The notes: generated by a model from the letters alone, not told the origin. A stretch of DNA of 20,000 nucleotides from Stramonita haemastoma (GCA_030674155.1 CM060317.1:36702520-36722519); one strand, 5' to 3'. Positions 7,880 to 18,850 are shown, numbered from the stretch's first letter. Made by a program: numbers and translations.

Positions 7880-8283
7880 ATTCCTTGGTATTTCATACAG
7901 GGATCACATCACTAATGAAGAAGTAAAAAAACCAGAATTTCAAAAATGCCATCGGACTATATGAAGAGCTCCTGACTTCAGTGAAAAAAGACGCAAGCGA
8001 AAATGATACGGGCACGTCACACGAACATCTGGACTGGCTAAGAACTGTCTTAGCCAGTCAAGATGTTCGTGTGACGTGCCCGTATCATTTACAGGTAACA
8101 GTAAAAGGAAGGAGACGAAGAGGCAGACAGAGAAAACAATGGGAAGACAACATGAGAGAGTGGACAGGCCTTGGGTGGAGCAATCTGCTATGGAGTCCAG
8201 AGGAGGACAGTGGGTAGTGGAGGAAGCTGGTTGCAAAATCTTCAGTGGTGCCTCTACGGTCCGCAGAACTACGGGACAGTTGA
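7865..8283 (+). mobile_element. RTE-like LINE remnant, right part with the ORF C-terminus
   Basis: It continues the left part: RCFRKFLGISYRDHITNEEV, then in shifted frames YEELLTSVK, YGHVTRTSGLAK, VKGRRRRGRQRKQWEDNMRE and WRKLVAKSSVVP, ending at a TGA (8281-8283). The LGISYRDHITNEEV and GRRRRGRQ..W.DN motifs are hallmarks of the RTE-like C-terminal domain. Decay includes at least two frame changes, a TGA where a Trp precedes YGHV, a TAG at 8215-8217 and an inverted insertion of about 39 nt (8053-8091). The element is dead. Confidence 0.82.
8001..8090. repeat. 43-bp near-perfect inverted repeat (fold-back) inside the LINE remnant
   Basis: Arms 8001-8043 and 8048-8090 pair at 42 of 43 positions, with a single mismatch (8031 against 8060) and a 4-nt loop (8044-8047). 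The left arm is expected LINE coding sequence (GHVTRTSGLAK). The right arm is its inverted copy, wedged between TVL and the VKGRRRRG block. Confidence 0.95.
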
Positions 8284-8354
8284 AGGAGAAGGAAGGACTT
8301 GTTCCTACCAGCACACATTGGTGTACTTTCCTGGAGGATGAAAGGGGTTTTGAC

Positions 8355-8668
8355 AGAATCAGAATCAGAATCAGAAATTGTTTATTGCCATAAAAGTCAC
8401 ATGAACTTATTGACACAACAAAATAAACTCAACATAATATACTCATTGACATGTGTGCAAGATATTCTGCATGGATTCATGACGGTCCTTGGTTCAACCT
8501 AAGGACTTTTTATGGAGGTGTATAGGGGATGGGGGAATTAGTCGGTACTGATGCCAACTCCATGGGATAAATTCCACATGAACGGGTGTCTCGATAGTGG
8601 ATCGAACCTGTGTTGACATAATTATTGCAAGCTCGTTGCTCTAACCACTAAGCTACAACGCACTCCCT
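8355..8668 (-). mobile_element. tRNA-derived SINE of a second type (shared body, different tail)
   Basis: On the minus strand the head starts near 8668. A consensus A box TAGCTTAGTGG lies at 8655-8645 and a B box GGTTCGATCC at 8608-8599. The body shares blocks with the copies at 3577 and 10369: AACTCCA near 8560, AAGGACTTTT near 8502 and GTGTGCAAGAT near 8453. The 3' end differs: a GCAATAAACAATTTCTGATT segment followed by TTCTGA hexamers (8355-8378) instead of an AAATA tail. It lies just downstream of the RTE-like LINE stop codon. Confidence 0.7.
8599..8655 (-). promoter_or_regulatory. Internal RNA polymerase III promoter of the second-type SINE
   Basis: The A box (8655-8645) and B box (8608-8599) both fit consensus and are 36 nt apart. 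These are the best preserved pol III signals in the window. The acceptor and T-stem pairing of a real tRNA is not preserved, so this is a SINE head and not a tRNA gene. Confidence 0.65.
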
Positions 8669-8763
8669 CCACCCTGTTAGCATAGTTATTTTCTAGCTAG
8701 ACTGTATCTGATAAGTGGGCAAGAAGGATCAGGTTAACGAGCACAGAAAAGATACTGCGTACT

Positions 8764-9160
<397 letters not shown>

Positions 9161-9410
9161 GCGTTTGCGTTCGTGCACTTGCTTGCCCTCGTGAATACGA
9201 GTGCATGTCAGAAGCTAAAATATGCCTAAAATCTTCTCTGCATGTACATTATCTTTTCGGAAGTAGTAGTGTCTAATATATAGGGTTTTTTTTTTCCTCA
9301 ATATCAAGTTTCTGTCGTTCAGATCATAATGATTGACACATGAGTAGCATATACAATTTTTTGCCTCCAAAGAATTTTTTTTCTCTCTTAAGAATAATGT
9401 GACAGATGTA

Positions 9411-9470
9411 TCACCGGCACCATTTTGGCTGCTCAATAATTTCCAAATTGTGTTGCTGACATGCACGCGA
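9411..9470 (+). repeat. Array anchor, unit 1
   Basis: GACAGATGTATCACC, then TTTTGGCT and TTGCTGAC. It is the more diverged of the left copies; the agreement is in order and spacing as well as sequence. Confidence 0.5.
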
Positions 9471-9601
9471 TGCCTTTTCCTTTTTTTTTTTTTAGAGCGA
9501 CTGTAATCATTCCCAATCTGGGTGCATGTGGGGTTGCTGCGTGCACGAGTAGGCCTATGTTAATAACTGCATAAGAAGAAAAAACTAACAAAGCTACAGC
9601 A

Positions 9602-9638
9602 TATATTATGTTCCCCCCCCCCCGCCCCCCCCCCTCTC
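9602..9638. repeat. Poly-C run
   Basis: About 20 cytosines with one G interruption immediately precede the CTCCTGGAG block of unit 1. It is likely prone to length change and to assembly error. Confidence 0.9.
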
Positions 9639-9699
9639 CTGGAGCCTCTGCTATTTTCTTGTGTCTGTGAGTGATTGGAATGTATTAGATATATCTTTG

Positions 9700-10013
<314 letters not shown>

Positions 10014-10214
10014 GCGTACGTGTTTATATATATATATATATATTATATTATTTAGTTATCTATTTATTTATTAATATAGTACATGCACACAAACATGATT
10101 ATTGTTTCTCTGTATGTAATTTCTTCAACAACTAGGGGTTTTTCCCCGCTGCCTCATAATATCAGGTCATGTCTGAGCAGCACAGTCCACATGACACCTC
10201 CGAGACAAAATAAT

Positions 10215-10279
10215 GCATCAGATCATGATGTACCACGCTATCATTAGGCCAATCAGTGGTATTAACCTGCGTTACTGAC
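10215..10279 (+). repeat. Array anchor, unit 2
   Basis: GCATCAGATCATGATG, then TTAGGCCAATCAGTGGTATT and TTACTGAC, close to units 4 and 5. A GTTGCACGAGTAGG block follows at about 10343, after which SINE copy 2 begins. Confidence 0.6.
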
Positions 10280-10368
10280 TCCCAGTCTCTGTTTTGTCTT
10301 TCGGCACAAACACTATTCTACCTAGCTTTATGTGAGTAGCTGTGTTGCACGAGTAGGTAGGCTTCATG

Positions 10369-10652
10369 TTTATTTATTTTATTTTATTCTTTTATATTGA
10401 AGATAATGGAATAAGTATTCATGTGCTTTTTTTGACATCCAGTCCCAGTGTGTATGCAGTTTTTAAAAATATTTTTATCTGTTCCCACCGACACACAATG
10501 GCCTACTCTTACGAAAAGCGGAACAGGATTTAACGTGTGCGTAAGATGTTCTGCGTGCGTTCGCACACAGGGCTCGGTTTAAGTTCATCATCCTAAGAAC
10601 TTTTGGGGAGGTGGAGTCAGCACTGATGTTAACTCCAGGGGAAAAATCCCTC
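10369..10652 (-). mobile_element. tRNA-derived SINE, copy 2 (tRNA-like head missing)
   Basis: It matches copy 1 through the AAATA-type tail (10369-10390), ACATCCAGTCCCAGTGTGTA (10435-10454), AAAAGCGGAACAGGATTTAA, AAGATGTTCTGCGTGCGTTC and GTTAACTCCAGGGG (10628-10641). Similarity stops near 10652, before the B-box region, so the copy is 5'-truncated and has lost its internal promoter. It lies where the other array units carry the CCTGGAG block and microsatellite. Confidence 0.8.
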
Positions 10653-10910
10653 GAACGTTGACAGCTACTTAAGAAAATAGAATACTATACACTCTGTGTT
10701 TTACCGCGAAAGTGTTACTTGCGCTTGCCAGTGTAAGTATACTTGCATTTCTGTGGACAAAACACCAATGACTGTATCTACATGTATATTTCGTCTTTGT
10801 ACAAAGCCTGTAAAAGCTATGATCAGTGCCATTTCTTGTCATTTGCGTCGTTGTAGCTCTTACGTGTACAGGGTATAAAACCCGACACCTTAATTAACAA
10901 AACCAAATGC
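10653..10910. other. Remainder of array unit 2, no gene seen
   Basis: A+T-rich sequence without recognisable coding content. The CCTGGAG block expected for the array cannot be found, so this part is either deleted or too diverged. Confidence 0.35.
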
Positions 10911-10973
10911 AACAGATGTGTCACGATATCTTTTGGCTAACTACTGATTTTATTATGAACTCGCTATGCTGAT
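10911..10973 (+). repeat. Array anchor, unit 3
   Basis: AACAGATGTGTCACGATATC, then TTTTGGCTAACTACTGATTT and CTATGCTGAT. The CTCCTGGAGTGG and TGAGTGATTGGATGTATTGA blocks at 11104-11157 match unit 1 well and fix the register. Confidence 0.6.
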
Positions 10974-11167
10974 ATTTGATAACTTTCTTATTTTTGATGC
11001 AAGTATACAATTCTAGCCTAGCTTGACTGGGGTTATCGAGAGTATGACTAGGCATTATTATTATGTGACATTTACATAGAAAACGCCAAGAATACATTTT
11101 GTCTCTCCTGGAGTGGATTACTTATTCTGTGCCCTTGAGTGATTGGATGTATTGATCCTGCCCTGTA

Positions 11168-11168
11168 G

Positions 11169-11223
<55 letters not shown>

Positions 11224-11231
11224 TGGTTGGT

Positions 11232-11290
<59 letters not shown>

Positions 11291-11318
11291 TGTGAGTGTA
11301 AGACAGAGAGAGAGAGAG

Positions 11319-11411
<93 letters not shown>

Positions 11412-11480
11412 GAGAGAGAGAGTGTGGGTGTGTGTGTCTATGTCTTTGTTTGTGTGTGTGAGTGTGGGTGTATGTGTGTG
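11168..11480. repeat. (GT)n(GA)n(GT)n microsatellite of array unit 3
   Basis: GT 11170-11290 with a TGCTGGTTGGTGG interruption, GA about 11305-11420, then GT variants to 11480. Dense repeats give overlapping false frames. Confidence 0.97.
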
Positions 11481-11671
11481 AAATTATGTTTACGTGTCTA
11501 CACACATGCAGGCATACACTTTAATATGCCAATACCCATCTGCAGTTACGAACCTGTCAACATGTGTAAGAAAACACTCCATGTAACTTCTTTATCAACA
11601 ACAAACTGCCTACATTGTAATAAAATCTCACATGAGCGGCACATAAAAAGCCAACACTTCTGAAAATATAG
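11481..11671. other. Unit 3 tail, no gene seen
   Basis: A+T-rich sequence between microsatellite and next anchor. It shares only short words with the corresponding parts of other units. Confidence 0.35.
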
Positions 11672-11730
11672 GCGTCAGATGTAACGGTATTATTTGGCCA
11701 ATTAGTGGTATTAACTTGCAATGCTGTTCC
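11672..11730 (+). repeat. Array anchor, unit 4
   Basis: GCGTCAGATGTAACGG, then TTGGCCAATTAGTGGTATTA and ACTTGCAATGCTG. It is nearly identical to unit 5 in its core. The AACAAAGCGCAGCATATATT block at 11836 matches unit 1. Confidence 0.65.
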
Positions 11731-11914
11731 ACGATCTCTTGACTTTATTTTCGGTGGAAGATTTCGTTTCTATCTGCATTGCAGTTTTCGTGTGCAAAGG
11801 TGGGTGTATTATGTTGCTAACCACATTATTAAAAACAAAGCGCAGCATATATTAATAATTATGAACCCCGTGGAGTGTAAGACAGATAGATATGTCTCTT
11901 TCAGTAAAAGAGAT

Positions 11915-12151
11915 TTGTGTGGGTGTGTGTGTTTGTGTGCATGTAATGGGTGTTTTTCTGTATGTGTGTGTGTTTGTGTATTTGTGTGTATGTGTTGGGT
12001 GTTTGTGTTTGTGTGTGTATGTGCGCGCGTGTGTGTGTTTGTGTCTTTGTGTGTGTTGTGTGTCTTGTGTGTTGTGTGTGTGTGTGTGTGTGTGGTGGTG
12101 TGTGTGTGTGTTGTCGTGTTTGCGTTGTGTGTTGTGTGTGTGTGTGTGGTT

Positions 12152-12209
<58 letters not shown>

Positions 12210-12260
12210 GTGTGTGTGTGGATGTGTGTGCGCGAGTGTGTAGAGTGTGTGTGTGTGTTT
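11915..12260. repeat. Degenerate (GT)n microsatellite of array unit 4
   Basis: GT runs mixed with GTTT, GTGC, TTGTGT and GGTGG variants; the purest part is about 12158-12204. Cys-Val and Thr-His frames are artefacts. Confidence 0.95.
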
Positions 12261-12433
12261 ACATAGCTGCAAATAGACATACCTACAAACGTATAACAAC
12301 ATGCTTGGTTACCACACTGGACGTATAGCATTTTTTTTTTAAACAAATAACTAATATCATTTCTGTCGAAATCCCCACAACTCCTCTCTGAGCAGCAAAT
12401 ATTGTAAATTGAAACCTCCCAGAAGAAATATAT

Positions 12434-12490
12434 GACAGGTGCATCAAAGTGTCATCTGGCCAATTAGTAATATTAACTTGCAGAGCTGAC
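12434..12490 (+). repeat. Array anchor, unit 5
   Basis: GACAGGTGCATCAAAGTGTC, then CTGGCCAATTAGTAATATTA and ACTTGCAGAGCTGAC. A TACGTGGGTAGGCATATATG block follows at about 12551 and CCCTGGAGTGTACACTTCTG at about 12613, in array order. Confidence 0.65.
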
Positions 12491-12684
12491 ATAACAATGT
12501 TGTTTTTTTTGGTGCCGAATTACATTTCTCGCCAGACAAGAATACCTATGTACGTGGGTAGGCATATATGCCGACATATCCATAGCACATACATGATGTT
12601 TTTTTATGTTTTCCCTGGAGTGTACACTTCTGATATGCTCGCGAGAAAGAAAATGGTGAACAGAGGATGGGGGTAGTTGCATTC

Positions 12685-13734
<1,050 letters not shown>

Positions 13735-13739
<5 letters not shown>

Positions 13740-13859
13740 AGAAGAAGAAGACGAAAGAAGAAGAAGAAGAAGAAGAAGAAGAAGAAGAAGAAGAAGAAGA
13801 AGAAGAAGAAGAAGAAGAAGAAGAAGAAGAAGAAGAAGAAGAAGAAAGAAGAAGAAGAA
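13735..13859. repeat. (GAA)n microsatellite, locus 1
   Basis: An uninterrupted purine strand spans about 13753-13859, nearly all GAA. Long GAA/TTC tracts can form triplex DNA and stall polymerases. Confidence 0.97.
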
Positions 13860-14046
13860 TTGTATGGAGACGAATTGTTTGAAGAATAATTGCGAAGAAG
13901 AACTGCATGAAGGAGAATTGCGAAGAAGAAAAATAACGAAGAACAATTGCGAAGAATAAGAAGACTTGCGAAAAATAAGAATTGCGAAGAAGAATCGCGA
14001 AGAAGAAGAATTGCCAGAAGATGATGAGGAAAAAATGCGAAGGCAG
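13860..14046 (+). repeat. Degenerate minisatellite, unit near AATTGCGAAGAAGAA
   Basis: AATTGCGAAGAA-type words recur at irregular 15-30 bp spacing (for example at 13889, 13916, 13945, 13980), joined by extra GAA triplets. It continues directly from the GAA tract. Confidence 0.75.
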
Positions 14047-14052
14047 CGTGTG

Positions 14053-14200
14053 TTTGCGTACGCACGCACGCACGCACGCACACATGCATCGCACGCACGC
14101 ACGCACGCACGCACGCACGTGTGTGTGTGTGCGTGTATGTATGTGTGTGTGTGTGCGCGCACGCGCGCGTGCACGTGTGTGTGTGTGTGCGTGTGCCTGC
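14053..14200. repeat. (GCAC)n / (GT)n alternating purine-pyrimidine tract
   Basis: CGCACGCA tetramers are followed by GTGTGCG, GTAT and GCGCGCAC variants. From 14090 to 14196 every step alternates pyrimidine and purine, and much of it is CG or CA/TG, which suits Z-DNA. Confidence 0.95.
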
Positions 14201-14753
14201 GAGAACGTGCGCGAACGAGAGTGGTGCATTTATGCGTACGTTGATACGTGTGCTTTGCATGTATATTTACAAGCTACCCCTAAGTGCTAGTAAGACTTAA
14301 AGTATGACAATCCCCACTGTCTCTGACGCACATATTCCCAAATCATGATCATTACACGATCAACCATAATCAACCATACCACCCCAATACATTGATTTAG
14401 AATTCTGCATCAGACATCTGATAACGATCAGTAGAAATCTGAATGTTTACATAAACAAGTAACCACCTAGTAGTTAAATATTTGCCTTAATAGTTATCAT
14501 TTTTCTGGCAAACAGAACCCCGATTCTTAAGTAGAGATATGATGGATGATGTGTCTGCTAGACGTATGATCTGCAGCTGTATTCCATCTTCTTGTTTGTC
14601 TATTTAGGTTGTTGTGGGTCTTGCTCTTGTGTCAGAAGGGGAAATGTAATGTAACGGTGATAGTGGTGGCAGCTGAAACAAAAGTGATGGAGCTTTGGAG
14701 TCAGAGCGCTGATGTACAGGTATTAAAACTGAAACTGGGAGAGAGGTGTGTGT
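14201..14753. other. Unique sequence, no gene seen
   Basis: A+T-rich DNA with a small CAACCATAAT-type duplication near 14360. No supported gene or repeat family. Confidence 0.4.
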
Positions 14754-14799
14754 CTTGATGATGATGATGATGATGATGATGGATGATGATGATGTGATG

Positions 14800-14839
<40 letters not shown>

Positions 14840-14853
14840 TGATGATGATGATG
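14754..14853. repeat. (GAT)n microsatellite
   Basis: GAT triplets with GGAT and GTGAT interruptions. The poly-His, poly-Ser and poly-Ile frames on the minus strand are artefacts. Confidence 0.96.
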
Positions 14854-14956
14854 CATTTTTGTTAGGTTTGGTTTGGGGGGTGATTTGTTCCTTGTTGATG
14901 AGTGTTTGGTTTTTTGTGTGTATTGTTTCATGCGTTGTTGTCTTTTGAACATTGTA

Positions 14957-15151
14957 TGTGTACATACATACATACATACTACATATAATATAATATATAT
15001 ATATAGAGAGAGAGAGAGAGGAGAGAGGGAGAGAGAGGAGATAGAGAGATAGAGAGATAGGAGATTAGAGAGATAGATAGTACAGATAGACTAGTTGAAG
15101 ATAGATAATAGATAATAGATTAGATAGATAATAGATAGATAGATAGATACA
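14957..15151. repeat. Compound (TACA)n(TA)n(GA)n(GATA)n tract
   Basis: A short TACA run (14960-14977), a TA run to about 15004, a GA run with GGA breaks to about 15045, then decayed GATA and TAGATAA units. Confidence 0.92.
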
Positions 15152-15756
15152 TGTATTATTCTTCGTGTGTGTAGTGATAACCCCGGAGAGATCTGCAAGG
15201 CCGGTGGTCCAGTGCATGTTGACATGTTCAGACATTATTTTGTTACAGTCTTTTAAAGAGCAGATAGCTAACTAATGATTGAAAAAAGCCCTTCATACTG
15301 CATCTTTCCAATTGAAAGCCAGCTTAAGTCTTTGTGATCATCTCTTGCCAATCTCAGTGATATCGCTAGCTGTCTAAATTTTGCATGAGTTTTGATGAAT
15401 TGACTCATCGCTCATTTAGAAAAAAAAGACTTTGTTCTCAATACAATGCAGCTTTGGTGGAAAATGCCAATTTAGAAGAGACGATTTTTGTAGCGTGGAA
15501 CTAAAACAAATAGGAGTTAAGAGCATACAATCTGGGGTCTGTGTGACCATCTTACTATAATCCTTAGCGATGTTAGACCCCAGAGGAATTTCAAGGATTA
15601 TGATGTATACGTCTGATTGTTTGAAGTCATTCATTGTGATAATGCTGTAACTCTTCCAATCGCTTATTTGTTTGTATTTTTCATCAGAGGAGGAAAATTC
15701 AGAGGCCACTAATAGCATCAAAAACAGATGTGTGTTCTCACCCACCCTGTTTCTTC
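15152..15756. other. Unique sequence with two interleaved inverted repeats; no gene supported
   Basis: An open minus-strand stretch of about 100 codons runs into the neighbouring GAA tract, but it shows no domain I know and no start independent of the repeat. Two 9-bp inverted repeats interlock at 15532-15601. Confidence 0.4.
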
Positions 15757-16079
15757 TTCTCCGCAATTCTTCTTCATCTTGTTCTTCTTCTTCTTCCTTC
15801 TCTTCTTCTTCTTCTTCTTCTTCTTCTTCTTCTTCTTCTTCTTCTCTTCTTCTTCTTCTTCTTCTTCTTCTTCTTCTTCTTCTTCTTCTTCTTCTTCTTC
15901 TTCTCTCTTCTCCTTCTCTTCTTCTTCTTTTTCTCTTCTCTCTTTTTCTTCTTCTTCTTCTTCTTCTTCTTCTTCTTCTTCTTCTTCTTCTCTCTTCTCT
16001 CTTCTCTTCTTCTTCTCTTCTTCTTCTTCTTCTTCTTCTTCTTCTTCTCCTTCTTCTTCTTCTTCTTCTTCTCTCTCTC
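15757..16079. repeat. (TTC)n microsatellite, locus 2
   Basis: TTC triplets with TCTC, TCC and TTTT interruptions. The plus strand is free of purines from 15782 to 16079. Its left edge reads, on the minus strand, GAAGAAGAATTGCGGAGAAG, matching the variant word of the other GAA loci. A short CGT triplet run follows at 16080-16101. Confidence 0.97.
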
Positions 16080-16103
16080 GTCGTCATCGTCGTCGTCGTC
16101 GAA

Positions 16104-16180
16104 TGCTCAGATAGCAACTATTGTTGTCTATCTTCTGAGCAAAACTGCGTTGTGCTGTGTTAAGTGCCTGACAAGTCAGG
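16104..16180. other. Two adjacent hairpin-forming sequences
   Basis: TGCTCAGA (16104-16111) pairs with TCTGAGCA (16134-16141), with further pairing of TAG/CTA and CAAC/GTTG inside, separated by small bulges. CCTGAC (16167-16172) then pairs with GTCAGG (16175-16180). No terminator role is implied. Confidence 0.5.
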
Positions 16181-17125
16181 CTCAGCTCATCCAACTTAAG
16201 AGTTGTAGAGAATGCTGATATTTTAAGTCTTTCTGTGAAAAAAGGGCAAAAGAATTTACCAAGAAGGCGGAAAATAGGCAAGAAGAAGATGACAGGCAGA
16301 ACAAGAGCTTGGCAGAAACAACTCTTGGTGTTTATAGCCCAACCCATCATGAAAAGCCATAACAAGACTGTCACATTATTTCAAGTTCAAACAGTTTCAA
16401 TAACATTCACCTCAAGATCATAATCAGTGTTACCTAGTCCCGTTCATCTAAACAAAAACCCAGTCAATTTGGAAAAAAAAGAATCACGTGACAAAGCACC
16501 TTGAGATTGTTATTCTATAAGGCCAATAAAATCAGGATTTGTTGAAAACGCTAGCCCTCTTCCACTTCATGCATTATCTCAATCCTGCAAAACAAAAGCA
16601 TGAAAGATGATAATGAACACCTCAATATACAGCAACACTACATAGACAAAATGTGATATTGGCAAAAACACACCACAGAATAAATAACCTTCATCCCCAC
16701 CAAAAACAAAAAAGACACAAAGAAGACACAAATTAAACGCTAAGGCTTCCACGTTGTCTTTGATATTTCTACTAAAGCCAAAAAATAAGTAAAACTAGAC
16801 CAAAATCAATGAGGAAAAAATCTACCAATATCGACAGCCAACAGCAACAAGGGCTGCTTCTGCCAAGCATCAGCGAGAGAAGAAAAGGAAGGGTGATAAT
16901 ATACCACAGAAGCGAGTAACTCCAAAAGCCAGAAGGGACTGCCTCCGTGCCATAAACTGAGTTCTAGGTATGCATGACAATGCACTCATGGTATGCTCTG
17001 AGCTCCTGTGGCTTTAACAGCCAGCCACCTGGGACATAAATTGTCACTACTCGGGGACATAAGTTGTCAGTCTACAAGTCAGTAGACACCATTGTCCTCA
17101 TTAGTCAGCCACAGATAGACAAACA
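16181..17125. other. A+T-rich unique sequence, no gene supported
   Basis: Two short basic open frames on the plus strand (16235-16423 and 16799-16960) have no recognisable domain; the second has no Met start. A 16-bp imperfect direct repeat (GGGACATAAATTGTCA and its one-base variant) lies at 17031-17046 and 17054-17069. Confidence 0.4.
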
Positions 17126-17610
<485 letters not shown>

Positions 17611-17934
17611 ACACCACGTAGATATATTCCCTGTAAGTCAGGAAGGAAGCCTCCTCAGCCCTGAAGCGTTACAAACAAACAGGGGGAGGGAGGGAGGGAG
17701 GGAGCAGCTGTCCGCCCTGCGGTGATGACATAGCCTAGCACTCGGCCTTGCAGCATGCTTGGCTGAGGAAAAGCGTTGGTGATGCAGAAGATAGTCTGGG
17801 GCAAGAGGGTTCATAGCCAGCACCCAGCATCCTCCTGCATCTTCCTGCATCCTCCCCTGGGTACCTGCAGAAACGGGAAACACGTAAATTAGGTAGAGTG
17901 AGCAATTAACCCGTTTTACGATAAACTGTCTTGT
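17611..17934. other. G+C-rich unique block
   Basis: It is higher in G+C than its surroundings. A GGGA tandem at 17682-17702 could form a G-quadruplex on the plus strand. A GCATCCTCCT-like word is repeated three times at 17826-17856. No gene is recognised. Confidence 0.45.
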
Positions 17935-18021
17935 TTGTGTGTCGGAGTGTGTGTGTGGGTGGGTGTGTGTGTGGGGGGGGGGATGTGTGTGTGTGGGTGG
18001 TGTAGGTGGGTGGGTGGGGTG

Positions 18022-18066
<45 letters not shown>

Positions 18067-18125
18067 GGGGGTGCGTGTATAAGTGAGTGAGTGTGTGTGT
18101 GTATGTGTGTGTGCGCGTGCGCGCT
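17935..18125. repeat. Degenerate (GT)n microsatellite with GGGT runs
   Basis: GT dinucleotides with GGTGGG and poly-G interruptions; the purest run is about 18024-18065. Confidence 0.95.
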
Positions 18126-18850
18126 CTGGTACTATTAACAATGTGACATTCTTTCACACTGTCCATGCATTGCAATTGGACTTTCACAGCCTTAAATCAC
18201 ACATTAAAATGATCCCATTCTGATATAACTAAATCAGCTTTGTTTGCTCAGGTTTTTGCTAATATAGTCGATCTTATGGAGGAAACTTTATTTTTTACTT
18301 TTTTTTAAACTTTCGAACATAAGTTATGCATGCTTCTAAACAGCGAATTGACTGTATCGTCTGAGCAAATTGGGTTGACAAATAGCTTTATAAAGACCGT
18401 TCAACTGATGTGGTAAAATGATATCCAGCTGACGAGGTTTCATTTGATTTAGAGTCCTTTCTGTCAAATGTTGTTATGGAAGGCACAAAAGCGTTTCAGA
18501 ATGTCATTTAATACCATTGCAATTTCTCATTTGAGTTGTGTAAGGCGCCACTGGGAGTTGCAGGGTCCATTCCAGCTCACTCAGTGTAACAATTGCAGCA
18601 GTAATTGGCCATCGTAATATATTGAGATGATTATTTCTGCCAAGTGAACTGTGAAAGTGGGTTTCGATATTCAACTTTAAAGAACCATAAATACAGCTAG
18701 GTCCTTTCAGCAGCCATTTATCATATTTTTGACTCACTGTTAAAACCAGAGCAGAAAATAAGGGAGGATGAACAATGACAACAACAAAAAAGAAGAAAAA
18801 ATAAAGGAGAAGAACATAAAAGTAATAATGTTGAGTGCGATGTTAATAAC
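18126..18850. other. A+T-rich unique sequence, no gene supported
   Basis: A 77-codon minus-strand open frame (18737-18504) has no recognisable domain and no supporting context. No repeat family is seen. Confidence 0.4.

Noticed and set aside
8001..8090. Terminal inverted repeats of a small DNA transposon
   Set aside because: The loop is only 4 nt and one arm is explained as LINE coding sequence, so an inverted duplication fits better.
8599..8668. Possible tRNA gene on the minus strand
   Set aside because: The A and B boxes are good, but the acceptor and T stems do not pair and the sequence continues into a SINE body and tail.
15416..16117. A 233-codon minus-strand frame of Arg/Glu repeats followed by about 100 residues of mixed composition
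   Set aside because: The first half is the GAA tract. The rest has no known domain, and no start outside the repeat region was seen.
16235..16423. A 62-codon basic plus-strand frame
   Set aside because: Low complexity at the N-terminus (Lys/Arg from A-rich DNA) and no recognisable motif.
16799..16960. A 53-codon Lys/Arg-rich plus-strand stretch (includes KHQREKKRKGDN)
   Set aside because: No Met start, no family recognised, and stops lie directly on both sides; it could be a transposon scrap, but there is no evidence.
18504..18737. A 77-codon minus-strand frame with normal-looking composition
   Set aside because: No domain, no splice or start context and no neighbouring coding sequence; the length is unremarkable for a 20-kb window.
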